Below, in pieces: positions 18,208 through 27,717 of a stretch of 64,000 bases of DNA. The stretch comes from Acinetobacter modestus (GTDB lineage: Bacteria > Pseudomonadota > Gammaproteobacteria > Pseudomonadales > Moraxellaceae). The stretch lies in NCBI RefSeq assembly GCF_014636095.1, contig NZ_BMDV01000001.1, positions 62,001 to 126,000 of the forward strand, read 5' to 3'. Both the position numbers and the translations under genes were made by a program. How positions within the stretch are numbered: position 1 is the stretch's first letter; each line of letters opens with the position of its first letter. The notes below the pieces were generated by a model. That model did no database searches, had not been told where the DNA came from, and was given only the letters and a program-made list of their open reading frames with translations.

Positions 18208-20034
18208 TTAATTCGCTGTGTTTGCTGCTTGGCTGTTACGATGCTGGATATAGGCTCTCCATCCACTAAAATGACTAATATTCTCTGCATCATCTATGCC
18301 ATAAGGCTCACAGATAAAACCTTTCACCCAGCGACCATCTTCTAACTCGACATTGCCCATCCCTAAAGGTGTCGGAATCTCTGCAACAAACTCTCCAAAT
18401 CGAGCGGTTGGAACATCCCAAAGTTCTACAATGATGCATTGTCCATCTTGCTGCCGTGCTAAACCAGGTTTCGGCGGAACAGTACCGTTCAATGCATAAA
18501 GTGCATAATTTTTAGAGGTTTTGGTGGTTTCGATATGCACGGCATCACGTGTGGTAAGCTGAAAATTCAACGGCATACCAGTTAGATGAGCACCAACGAC
18601 TGCAACGCGAATATGATGTTGCGAAATAGGCACAGCAGAACTTAAAGGTAGCTTTTTATCCAATGCCCCCAATTTCAGTGCAAGGTAGTTTTGCCAAGCT
18701 TTACCAAAATGAACTAATGCTGCATCGTGCCAAGCTGGCGCAATTAAAGTGATACCAAATGGTAAATGGTCAGCTCTAAACCCTGCTGGCAAAGCAAGCG
18801 CACTGAGATCGGCTAAATTGGTAAAATTTGTATATGTTCCCAAACGAGCATTATATTCAATCGGATTTTGTTCAAGCTGCTCAATGGTATAAATTGTAGG
18901 TGCAGTTGGAACAATTAAGGCATCAAAATCAGCCAATCTTTGTTGGATTTTTCGAGCTAAATCTTGTTTTAAATATTCTGCATTGTAAGCATCCACCGCT
19001 AAATATTTTTCGCCGTTTTTAATAATTTCGAATACCGTTGGATCAAAATCTTCAGTATTGCTTTTAAGTAAATCTTCAATGGCTGCGGTACGCTCTGCCA
19101 CCCATGAACCTTGATATAGTTGCGCTGCCAGTTGCTCGAAATCTGCAAAATCAATTTTAGTAATTTCAGCATTTAATGATTCAAGTAGTTGGACATTTTG
19201 CTGAAAAACTTTTTCTGATTGCTCATCACCAAAGAAATTTAGTTTTTCTGGAATGGCAAATTTTAATTTGCTAGAGAAATGCGCTGGAACATTCTTTGGA
19301 TGCTTACGTGAATAACTATCCAACGGATCATATGCTTCTAAAATATTTGCAACCAAGTCTGCATCTGCAACGGTTAAAGCAAAGATCGAAATACAATCTA
19401 GACTTTTACATGCAGGCAATAAACCACGATTTGAAAACCGCCCTTTGGTTGGTTTGAGCCCCACAATATTGTTAAACGCTGCGGGCACACGTCCTGAACC
19501 TGCGGTGTCTGTACCTAATGCAAATGGGACAAATCCACGCGCAACCACGCTTGCTGAACCGGAACTTGATCCACCGCTGATATATTCAGAATTAAAAGTA
19601 TTTGCAACAGCACCATATGGAGAGCGAGTTCCCACTAAACCTGTTGCAAACTGATCAAGATTAGTTTTGCCAATTACGATTGCACCCGCTTGCTTCAATA
19701 AACGTACTGTTTCAGCATCTTGTACTGCAACTGTCGTTAAAGCTTTACAAGCTGCAGTAGTTACAAACCCTGCAACATCAATATTATCTTTTACAGCAAA
19801 TGGAACACCGTAGAGTGGAAATTGTTTTTCTAAACTTTCAGCTTCTTTGCTTAATTCATTGAGAACTTGAATTTGTTGTTCAATCTGTTCTACCGTCGCA
19901 ATTGAAATCCATGCATTGTCTTGAGGATCAATTAATGCAACTAAATCTTTTAAAGTATTGAGTTGGATTTCATTTTTCGAATAAGCTGTTTGCCACTCTG
20001 AAATTGTCCAACCTAAAGTTTTTATTTCATGCAT
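18208..20034 (-). CDS. atzF: Allophanate hydrolase
   Basis: 608 residues from the ATG at 20034. This start is preferred because TGGGA precedes it and because the longer open frame to 20091 overlaps the promoter and operator. Amidase-signature family: catalytic Lys in PFAVKDNIDVAG, Ser-cis-Ser in YISGGSSSGSASVVA with GTDTAGSGRVPAA, so the Ser-Ser-Lys triad is complete. A C-terminal domain (from about 480, RVAVVGAHLTGMPLN..) is the AtzF-type extension needed for decarboxylation of the N-carboxycarbamate intermediate. Splits allophanate to ammonia and CO2, completing ATP-dependent urea breakdown with the urea carboxylase. Confidence 0.95.
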   Translation of the reverse strand: MHEIKTLGWTISEWQTAYSKNEIQLNTLKDLVALIDPQDNAWISIATVEQIEQQIQVLNELSKEAESLEKQFPLYGVPFAVKDNIDVAGFVTTAACKALTTVAVQDAETVRLLKQAGAIVIGKTNLDQFATGLVGTRSPYGAVANTFNSEYISGGSSSGSASVVARGFVPFALGTDTAGSGRVPAAFNNIVGLKPTKGRFSNRGLLPACKSLDCISIFALTVADADLVANILEAYDPLDSYSRKHPKNVPAHFSSKLKFAIPEKLNFFGDEQSEKVFQQNVQLLESLNAEITKIDFADFEQLAAQLYQGSWVAERTAAIEDLLKSNTEDFDPTVFEIIKNGEKYLAVDAYNAEYLKQDLARKIQQRLADFDALIVPTAPTIYTIEQLEQNPIEYNARLGTYTNFTNLADLSALALPAGFRADHLPFGITLIAPAWHDAALVHFGKAWQNYLALKLGALDKKLPLSSAVPISQHHIRVAVVGAHLTGMPLNFQLTTRDAVHIETTKTSKNYALYALNGTVPPKPGLARQQDGQCIIVELWDVPTARFGEFVAEIPTPLGMGNVELEDGRWVKGFICEPYGIDDAENISHFSGWRAYIQHRNSQAANTAN

Positions 20035-20048
20035 TTTATGAATCCCAT

Positions 20049-20060
20049 CTTGTATACAAG
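20049..20060. promoter_or_regulatory. Palindromic operator for GntR/FCD regulator
   Basis: CTTGTATACAAG is a perfect 12-bp palindrome placed between the sigma54-type promoter and the atzF start. The TTGTATACAA core matches operators known for FCD-type GntR repressors (family knowledge). Binding here would block the first transcribed bases. Confidence 0.65.
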
Positions 20061-20073
20061 TTTGAATTTTAAA

Positions 20074-20091
20074 ATGCAGAATCCATGCCAA
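20074..20091 (-). promoter_or_regulatory. Sigma54 (RpoN) promoter of urea degradation operon
   Basis: On the minus strand TTGGCATGGATTCTGCAT has the -24 GG and -12 GC separated by exactly ten bases, matching the TGGC-N8-TGC consensus. Expected transcription start near 20064, about 30 bases before the atzF ATG. This fits nitrogen control by NtrC, as expected for urea use; a clear NtrC palindrome was not found upstream, only a half-site-like GCACCAAGATG. Confidence 0.6.
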
Positions 20092-20271
20092 TTTATTTTA
20101 TATATTTAAATCAGATGTTTATATTATTTTATAGATATACTGTTTTTTCTAATTTTCATCTTGGTGCTTAAAAGGCTTTGTTTTAATGCAAATGCTCCAT
20201 GATTTAGCAAATAGCATTTTTTGTTTATCAAAAGTTGCTCAAATTCATATTTAATCAATTATTCTTATAAT

Positions 20272-20628
20272 TTATTGTTTTATTTTTAGATAGCTCGATA
20301 ACGCCTCAAACTCTGATTCTAAAGTTTGAATAGCTTGTTGTTCCATTGCTCTATATTTTTTTAATACCATTTGCCCTAGCTCTGTTACTAATGCACCGCC
20401 ACCGTGCGTACCACCAGTTTGTGTTTCAACAAGCTGTGAATGAAAACATTGATTCATGGTATCTACAAGTTGCCAAGCACGACGATAACTCATATTCATC
20501 GATTTTGCAGCTTGAGAAATTGAGCCTGTACGTTGAATTGCTTCGAGTAATTCAGCTTTACCCGGACCAAAAGCAATTTGCTCCTCAGCTAAGATTCGGA
20601 CATGTAATTTTAAACGTGGTTTGGACAT
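20272..20628 (-). CDS. ModE-like winged-helix regulator (DNA-binding domain only)
   Basis: 118 residues, starting at the ATG at 20628 (a TTG one codon earlier is less likely). LysR/ModE-type helix-turn-helix: LLEAIQRTGSISQAAKSMNMSYRRAWQLVDTMN, followed by GGTHGGGALVTELGQMVLKKYRAMEQ, the exact pattern of ModE N-terminal domains. The molybdate-binding MopI repeats of full ModE are absent, so it either senses molybdate through a separate protein or something else. It sits 59 bases downstream of frmA on the same strand. Confidence 0.85.
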   Translation of the reverse strand: MSKPRLKLHVRILAEEQIAFGPGKAELLEAIQRTGSISQAAKSMNMSYRRAWQLVDTMNQCFHSQLVETQTGGTHGGGALVTELGQMVLKKYRAMEQQAIQTLESEFEALSSYLKIKQ

Positions 20629-20687
20629 CAACTTATACTCAAAGATTTGATGATGCGCTACACATCATCAAATCGAAACATTCACAA

Positions 20688-21884
<1,197 letters not shown>

Positions 21885-21921
21885 CTATCTTTACATAAGT
21901 AGACAACATTTCACGATAAAA

Positions 21922-23475
21922 ATGATAAAGAATCTATACTACCTTAAAACGATATCGATTGTTATGGTATTGAGTTTAAGTGCCTGTGCTTTGCCGCCTA
22001 ATCAAAATCCTAAACGGAGCGATGCTTTGCCAGTGAAAACAAAGTGGATGAATGATCCTCAAGCTGATCTCAATATTAAACAGGGTTTGACTGCCTTTTT
22101 AGCGCTTGATGATGCTTTTCTCAGCATTGCTTCTCGTATCCACTTGATTCGAAATGCTAAATATCAGATTGATTTACAATATTATATTTGGAAAGATGAT
22201 GCGATTGGCAATCTCATGTTGCATGAGTTACTGAATGCTGCCGACAGAGGCGTAAAAATTCGATTACTCATTGATGATCAGAATGGCATCAAACTAGATA
22301 AAACTTTGAGAGCACTCTCACAGCATCCAAACTTTGAAATTAGAATTTTTAATCCTTATAAATTTAGACATCTTAGAGTCATAGATTATCTATTCCGATT
22401 AAACAAAATTAATCATCGTATGCACAATAAACTGCTGATCGCCGATGATGCAATTGCCATTACAGGTGGACGCAATATCAGTAGTGAGTATTTTGAAGCC
22501 AGTAACTATTTTCAATTTAGTGATATGGATATTTTATTCTATGGCAGCGCGGTTGATCATGCAGAACAAAGCTTTAAAGAATTTTGGGATAATGATTTAA
22601 GTTATTCAACCACACAATTGATCGGTATTGGGCAACCTGAACAGCTTGAGCAACTTAGACAAAAATTTGAACAACTTGATCAGAGCAATACTTGGACAGA
22701 AAATAAACTTGAATCTGCACAAGACTTTTTAAAAGAACGCCTTCAACATTATCCTATTCAATGGGCTAAGGCACATTTTGTTGCCGATCATCCCAATAAG
22801 ATTTTAGGTCAGGCAAAGGATCAAGAATTGATTTCATTTCAAATGCTCAAAATCTTAGGTAAGCCCGAACAGCATATGGAACTGGTTTCTGCTTATTTTG
22901 TTCCGACACAACGTGGAACAGAATATTTAAGCCAACTTTCGAACAATGGGATTAAAGTTCGTGTACTAACAAATAGTTTAGTTGCAAATGACGTTGCTGT
23001 CGTTCATTCGTTTTATAGTAAATATCGTAAACCACTCTTGCAAAATGGAGTTCAGCTTTACGAATTTAAACCCAATATTGAACGAACAAAGCGAACATGG
23101 TACGAAATCGCAACAGGTAGTGTGATCCCCGTAAAAGGTAAAAATCGTTCGAGTTTACATGCCAAGTTTTTTGATGTAGATGGTAAGGTTTTTATTGGTT
23201 CATTTAATTTTGATCCAAGATCAGCTTATTTAAACACTGAAGTCGGTTTAGTGGTTGAATCTGATCAACTACAAAATCAAATTACTGCATTACTTGATCA
23301 ACACTTACTTCAAGTTGCTTATCAACTTAAACTTGACTCAAATGGCAATATCGTTTGGTATGAACATAAACAAAATGGCGAAATCGTAAAACATTACCGT
23401 GATCCTGAAAGTACTAATTTTCAAAGATTCAGTACCAAGTTTGTTTCCTATTTTCCAATTGAATGGATGATGTAA
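21922..23475 (+). CDS. Phospholipase D / cardiolipin synthase-like lipoprotein
   Basis: 517 residues. N-terminal lipoprotein signal with lipobox LSLSAC (Cys about 22). Two HKD catalytic motifs: H168-x-K170-x4-D175 in HNKLLIADDAIAITGGRN and H413-x-K415-x4-D420 in HAKFFDVDGKVFIGSFNFDPRS. The pairing with a YQIDLQYYIWKDDAIG stretch matches the PLD-like proteins related to cardiolipin synthase. Being a lipoprotein, it would act at the cell envelope on phospholipids. Divergent from frmA; nothing nearby suggests a pathway. Confidence 0.9.
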   Translation: MIKNLYYLKTISIVMVLSLSACALPPNQNPKRSDALPVKTKWMNDPQADLNIKQGLTAFLALDDAFLSIASRIHLIRNAKYQIDLQYYIWKDDAIGNLMLHELLNAADRGVKIRLLIDDQNGIKLDKTLRALSQHPNFEIRIFNPYKFRHLRVIDYLFRLNKINHRMHNKLLIADDAIAITGGRNISSEYFEASNYFQFSDMDILFYGSAVDHAEQSFKEFWDNDLSYSTTQLIGIGQPEQLEQLRQKFEQLDQSNTWTENKLESAQDFLKERLQHYPIQWAKAHFVADHPNKILGQAKDQELISFQMLKILGKPEQHMELVSAYFVPTQRGTEYLSQLSNNGIKVRVLTNSLVANDVAVVHSFYSKYRKPLLQNGVQLYEFKPNIERTKRTWYEIATGSVIPVKGKNRSSLHAKFFDVDGKVFIGSFNFDPRSAYLNTEVGLVVESDQLQNQITALLDQHLLQVAYQLKLDSNGNIVWYEHKQNGEIVKHYRDPESTNFQRFSTKFVSYFPIEWMM

Positions 23476-23594
23476 TATATTGATCAATCTATTCTGATTG
23501 ACTAAATTGACAAGTTATTCACAACTAAAAACTATTTTATTTAAGTCTATATATGCTAATTATTATATGAATAAACAATAACAAGGATAAAACG

Positions 23595-24083
23595 ATGATT
23601 TCAGAAAAAGATTGGAAAAACATCCAACAAGTATTCAAAGCAGCACAAAAGGCTTCCCTACATTCCTCGATTGCAACAGTCGATCAATTTGGTCAGCCCT
23701 CAATTACACCTATCGGCACAGTTTTTTTAAATACGGATCAAACAGGTTACTTTTTTGATACTTTCACAGAAAAATTAAGTACTAATTTAGGTCAAAACTC
23801 AAAAGCATGTATTCAAGCAATCAATAGCAGTAAGTGGTTTTGGTTAAGCTCACTCATTCAAGGTAGCTTCACAGATTATCCTGGTGTACGCTTATATGTA
23901 GAGATCGGAGACCTACGCCCTGCAAATAGAGAAGAACTATTTTCTATAGATCGCCGTATTCAACCATTACAGTGGACAAAAGGAAGTCAACTTATCTGGT
24001 CTGAGTTTACACATGTTCGTGACATCAAAATTAATGACTTTCGCTGGATTAAATATCCAAAAATGATGGAGCATTTAATTTAA
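23595..24083 (+). CDS. Pyridoxamine 5'-phosphate oxidase-family flavin-binding protein
   Basis: 162 residues with the split beta-barrel pattern of FMN-binding PNPOx-like proteins: N-terminal helix, then SSIATVDQFGQPSITPIGTVFLN, a typical barrel start, and FDTFTEKLSTNL. ACIQAINSS and the C-terminal RDIKINDFRWIKYP strand fit. It lacks the PdxH-specific signature, so it is a general family member whose substrate is unknown. Ribosome-binding site AAGGATAAAACG precedes the start. Its stop overlaps the convergent methyltransferase stop. Confidence 0.72.
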   Translation: MISEKDWKNIQQVFKAAQKASLHSSIATVDQFGQPSITPIGTVFLNTDQTGYFFDTFTEKLSTNLGQNSKACIQAINSSKWFWLSSLIQGSFTDYPGVRLYVEIGDLRPANREELFSIDRRIQPLQWTKGSQLIWSEFTHVRDIKINDFRWIKYPKMMEHLI

Positions 24084-24703
24084 CTCAAACTCATTTCGAA
24101 TAAACATAGCCCTTCTATTTCCAATGGCATCTTGATCTCTTGAAAAGATGCCTGACTAAACGCATCCAAGTGCTCTTGTTTATTCATATAGAGTTGATTA
24201 TTTTGCATTGCATGGGGCGCGCACAAATGATCACAAACTAGATAGATGCCATTAGGATTCAACAACGTTCTGATGATCTTATGAAAATTAGCTGCATATT
24301 GTTTATGTCGAAGTTCATGTAGAGCTTGATGGATGATAATAAAATCATATTTTCGATCTAAAGGATTTTGCCAATTAGGTTCTTTAAAGTTTCCAACAAA
24401 ATATTTTGTTCGTGATTGTTCTGAGCTATTCAATTTTTCTTGTGCGAGCTGATGCATCACTTCAGAAAAATCAAACGCCGTATATTCGATATGATCTAAT
24501 TGCGACAACAAATGTTGAGCTAGAAAACCTGGACCAGAACCTAATTCCAATATATGACATGGATCAGAACGATTAGTTTTCATCAACTCTACATAATAAT
24601 CAAAAAAATCTTTTCGCCATGGGCGTTTTATATTCGCCGTTTCTTGCCATTCCAAAGCATCTTCGTAGTTTCTTAAATCAATTGGACTAGATACATCATT
24701 CAT
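24080..24703 (-). CDS. Class I SAM-dependent methyltransferase
   Basis: 207 residues. Motif I ILELGSGPGFLAQHLL (about 50-65), acidic end of strand 2 (YTAFDFSEVMHQLAQEKL) and motif IV DFIIIHQALHELRH are all clear. Family members methylate small molecules; the substrate cannot be read from sequence. Last four bases overlap the convergent flavoprotein gene, with both stops in the overlap. A DNA glycosylase gene precedes it by 24 bases on the same strand, so the two are probably co-transcribed. Confidence 0.82.
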   Translation of the reverse strand: MNDVSSPIDLRNYEDALEWQETANIKRPWRKDFFDYYVELMKTNRSDPCHILELGSGPGFLAQHLLSQLDHIEYTAFDFSEVMHQLAQEKLNSSEQSRTKYFVGNFKEPNWQNPLDRKYDFIIIHQALHELRHKQYAANFHKIIRTLLNPNGIYLVCDHLCAPHAMQNNQLYMNKQEHLDAFSQASFQEIKMPLEIEGLCLFEMSLS

Positions 24704-24727
24704 GTAATTCCCCTATTTTTTATATAT

Positions 24728-25318
24728 TTAAAGCAACCCAATAGTTTGAAAAAATTGTTTATAAGCATCCGCTTTTTTATCTAATGCCAACGGATATGCT
24801 CGTGAGGATGATGGTAAGCGGTACAAATTCAGCTCACAATTGGCATAATTCACTTCTACTGATTGCCCAATCATTGGTTTGTTTATTTGTTCAGGAAAAT
24901 GCTGCATCAAAGTATCAGTTGCTTTATCTCCTGTGGTCATAATCGTATGACACATCGGAATTTGCCCAAGCAATTGTGATAAATCAGTTGCCGTAACAAT
25001 TTCTAAAAATTTATCAGAAGCATTGCCTTGCAGTCGTTTCACTTGATAAGCAGTATCAAATATTGCTACTCCAATCTCTGTGAGAAAATCACGAATTTGT
25101 TGTTCTTTAAAACGCTTATTTGGTAAATCCAAGAAGTGATCTTTATCTTCGAAAAAAATGAGCCCAAATATACGCCACATATCATTTTGGTAGTTTGGAT
25201 AGTAAAAATCCATTTTCCATCGATTCTGAGGTGGTGGAAAACTACCTAACATCAGTAGTTTGGCATTATGTGGTAAAAATGGTTGTAATGGGTGAGTTTC
25301 TATTTCTATATCAGTCAT
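24728..25318 (-). CDS. Uracil/hypoxanthine-DNA glycosylase family protein
   Basis: 196 residues. The LLMLGSFPPPQNRWKMDFYYPNYQNDMWRIFG N-terminal region is the signature of the family 6 (HDG) branch of the uracil-DNA glycosylase superfamily, in which GSFP replaces the GQDPY of UNG; Asn in YPNYQND is the likely catalytic position of this branch. A C-terminal RLPSSSRAY(P) segment matches the LPSTSPAN-type minor-groove motif. It would remove deaminated bases (hypoxanthine or uracil) in base excision repair; specificity is family-based inference. Confidence 0.78.
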   Translation of the reverse strand: MTDIEIETHPLQPFLPHNAKLLMLGSFPPPQNRWKMDFYYPNYQNDMWRIFGLIFFEDKDHFLDLPNKRFKEQQIRDFLTEIGVAIFDTAYQVKRLQGNASDKFLEIVTATDLSQLLGQIPMCHTIMTTGDKATDTLMQHFPEQINKPMIGQSVEVNYANCELNLYRLPSSSRAYPLALDKKADAYKQFFQTIGLL

Positions 25319-25389
25319 TTATATACAGAACCAATTTTAAAATTGAGTACAAATTTTTCATTATTTTATAGAATTTTCAAGTTTCTTGC

Positions 25390-25545
25390 TTAGCTCTTTT
25401 TATGCTCAAAAAAACAATCTTCACAAAATTTCCGCAAAATATTCTCAATATCTTTTCTTTGATTGAGTTTTGATAGGTCAAAGTAAAAAGCACCGCCAAT
25501 AACTACTGTATTGGCTGGGCTTCCCAATTTAATTTTTTGTTCAAA
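25390..25545 (-). pseudogene. Short C-terminal coding remnant
   Basis: A 51-codon open stretch (ending TAA at 25392-25390) with protein-like content, including LGSPANTVVIGGAFYF and ILRKFCEDCFFEH, but no start codon or ribosome-binding site: the in-frame stop at 25548-25546 lies directly upstream. Probably the tail of a deleted gene fused next to the broken isochorismatase gene. Family unidentified. Confidence 0.3.
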
Positions 25546-26099
25546 TTAAAGTTATGTATTCCTCTGAAGTTTGCACCTTAGCAAACACATTATTTAATAT
25601 TTGGTTATGATAGCTGATCATTTCCCCAGCATTTAAAATCGCTGAATCAAATGTAATGTGTGCATCAGAGGCTAAAACGACTTTATAGCCATACTCAGAG
25701 GCTATTCTAACAGTTGTGTCAATACAATACTCTGTTTTCATTCCTGTAATTAAGACTTCATCAACAAACAGTTTGTCTAATAATTCTTTTAAAAAAGTAT
25801 TTTTAAAACAACTTGGGTACTTCTTCTCAATGACTAAATCTTTAATTGGATCAAATTGTAAATCATCAATTAATTGAGTATTCATGCATTCTGGATCTAA
25901 AGGTGTACCTTGTACCTCTCTCGCCAACATGGCGAATAAATATAATAGGCATTTCATTTAAGCGCTGATGTTCAATAAGCCTATTGATGTTTGAAAGGAT
26001 GAGTTTAGCGGTGTGCGGATTCACATTTCCCTTAAATAGCCCATTTTGCATATCAATTACGAGTAAAGCCGATTTTGATTTAAAACTTTGTTTATCCAT
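25541..26099 (-). pseudogene. Frameshifted cysteine hydrolase (isochorismatase family)
   Basis: Two overlapping frames make one protein. The first (26099 down to about 25866) has SALLVIDMQNGLFKGN with the catalytic Asp and ends PIIFIRHVGERG. The second (ending 25541) continues with REVQGTPLDPECMN, the Lys segment IEKKYPSCFKNT and the nucleophile elbow ITGMKTEYCIDTTVRIAS. Together they hold the full Asp-Lys-Cys triad of the family, so a single frameshift around 25925-25945 split a recent gene. Either a true pseudogene or a sequencing error; other changes to the active site are absent, so the break is recent. Confidence 0.8.
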
Positions 26100-26434
26100 T
26101 TTCTTTCTCTTAAAAATGCAATAATCAGCCGAGAAAAAATTAACCCAGCCATTATTGACTGGGTTTGGTTATCTTATTAAGTTAAGTCAAATTAATAAAA
26201 AATCCTACACAGCCTTTTTTGAGGTTGTGGTGGTCGTATTTGTTTTATTTAACAAACTATTCATTAAATTCAACTTGATCATAGTTTCGATACATTTAAC
26301 CTATCATAGCTTTATCTAATAAATAAAGCATTTTATCTTTGTAAATTTTAACTTTTGATAAACTTTAGATTAATTTAATGTGCTGTAATCTGTTCCACAA
26401 CTTAATGATTACCATGCTATCGTAAGGATCATAT
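26100..26434. other. 335-base intergenic stretch
   Basis: No coding frame seen. It holds a hairpin AACCCAG / CTGGGTT (26142-26148 and 26159-26165) followed on the minus strand by a T-run, a likely terminator for minus-strand transcripts from the 253-residue orphan. Confidence 0.5.
26142..26165 (-). terminator. Probable minus-strand terminator
   Basis: 7-bp stem AACCCAG / CTGGGTT, 10-base loop, then TTAATTTTTT on the minus strand. It lies 270 bases after the stop of the upstream orphan gene. Confidence 0.5.
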
Positions 26435-27196
26435 TTAGAGTAATGTTAGGTTTTTCCTAAAAACCTCAGTATCTTCATAACCTTTGGTTGTTTCTAACGA
26501 TTCATTTTCATCATTTGATGGAACTACCTCAGACTCATACAAACTTCTAGGTATGTTTGAAGTTTTAAAGAGATAGTACAACTCTTGGCATTTTTGGATT
26601 ATCTCTCTAGTGCTAATACCTTCATTCTCAGCCCTAATTGTTTCTTGATAAACAGAAATGAAGTCATTTATCGAAACTTTACTCATATCAACTATAGATC
26701 TATAGAGAACAAACGTACCTATCTTTTCGCATTTAGTTTTTATTAAAGATTGGCTCACTACACGAGACCAACCAACAAAATCTAATCGAATAATTGAAAC
26801 GCCTTCCAAAATTACAAAATATCTTTGAATTTTATGTTCTGCTTGACCCGATGAGCCAAACAAGGTTTTTACATATTCCGACAGTATAGTAGTTACCGTT
26901 TCTGTCTTACTTTCATGAACAAATCCCTTGATTGAGTATTTGATGACATTACTAATAGAGTTTTCATCTTCAGCCTTATAAGCCTTGGTGTGATAAGTAA
27001 ATGATTGTATGCAATGTATAGGAAACGATTTATCACTTCCATAACCGGCTGAAAGTAAATCACTTTTTATCTTTTCGGCATAGTATTCAGCTTTTGCATC
27101 TGCGAGAGCAATCAAAGTATCCAAATGTGCATTACATTCTTCCTTTAAATCCCCTGCGATATCTTGTTTAATTAATGCTTTAGTTAAATATCCCAA
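26435..27196 (-). CDS. Hypothetical protein, 253 residues, TTG start
   Basis: Not recognised. Start is a TTG at 27196, chosen because GAGGACT lies at good spacing before it and no in-frame ATG occurs until far inside. The protein is soluble and largely helical at the N-terminus (KEECNAHLDTLIALADAKAEYYAEKI), then a mixed region with ILEGVSIIRLDFVGWSRVV, and an acidic, serine-rich C-terminal tail (VVPSNDENESLETTKGYEDTE) that looks disordered. No signal peptide or membrane helix. A 20-bp AT palindrome sits just before the ribosome-binding site. It is isolated, flanked by long AT-rich spacers, as expected of an acquired gene (inference). Confidence 0.6.
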   Translation of the reverse strand: MGYLTKALIKQDIAGDLKEECNAHLDTLIALADAKAEYYAEKIKSDLLSAGYGSDKSFPIHCIQSFTYHTKAYKAEDENSISNVIKYSIKGFVHESKTETVTTILSEYVKTLFGSSGQAEHKIQRYFVILEGVSIIRLDFVGWSRVVSQSLIKTKCEKIGTFVLYRSIVDMSKVSINDFISVYQETIRAENEGISTREIIQKCQELYYLFKTSNIPRSLYESEVVPSNDENESLETTKGYEDTEVFRKNLTLL

Positions 27197-27717
27197 TTTA
27201 ATAGTCCTCAGTATTTTTTATTAATAAAAAATCGTTTATTAAGACTTATACAAAATAAAAAAATAAGCAATATATTTCAAATATTTATTTAATATTATTT
27301 AAATTAAGATAAAGAATATATTAACTTTAATTGCTAAATGATGGTCATTGAATATTCTTATTTTCAACAAGTTCTAAAATGAAATGTAGTTTTAGCTTAG
27401 CTTGTTCTTATTGTAGAATTTTTTGTTTTTCTTTCGTTGCTTTTAATTCTTTTAAAATTACTCAAATTTGCTTAGGCTATTTGAATTTCACTAAAATATT
27501 TTATGTCGATTTATGAATATTGATTGTCTTTTTCTGCTATGCAAACAACAAAATAATAAATCAGGATGAACTTTTAAAACCATTCAATGGAAATTTTCAG
27601 CTTATTCATCTATCTCACTTTTAATAAGACTCCATTTTTCAAAAAAGTCTTTAAAAATGGTCATTATTCAAACTCACAGATAGATTATAAATCGCTGAAA
27701 TGTAGGAGTTTTTCCAA
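27197..27717. other. 521-base AT-rich divergent spacer
   Basis: No gene seen. The only clear structure is the palindrome at 27213-27232, immediately upstream of the minus-strand orphan. The remainder is A/T-rich with many near-consensus -10 boxes, so promoters for the GMC oxidoreductase gene cannot be assigned reliably. Confidence 0.5.
27213..27232. promoter_or_regulatory. Perfect 20-bp AT palindrome before orphan gene
   Basis: ATTTTTTATTAATAAAAAAT is its own reverse complement, centred about 26 bases upstream of the TTG start of the 253-residue orphan. Possible operator or autoregulatory site; AT-only palindromes also arise by chance in such DNA. Confidence 0.3.

Noticed and set aside
18193..20091. 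Longer start of allophanate hydrolase at 20091.
   Set aside because: It would encode the sigma54 promoter and operator as protein, and it has no ribosome-binding site; the ATG at 20034 does.
27197..27717. Long divergent spacer searched for CRISPR repeats, a small RNA gene or a promoter pair.
   Set aside because: Only the palindrome at 27213-27232 is distinct; no repeats of constant spacing and no terminator-bounded RNA gene were seen.
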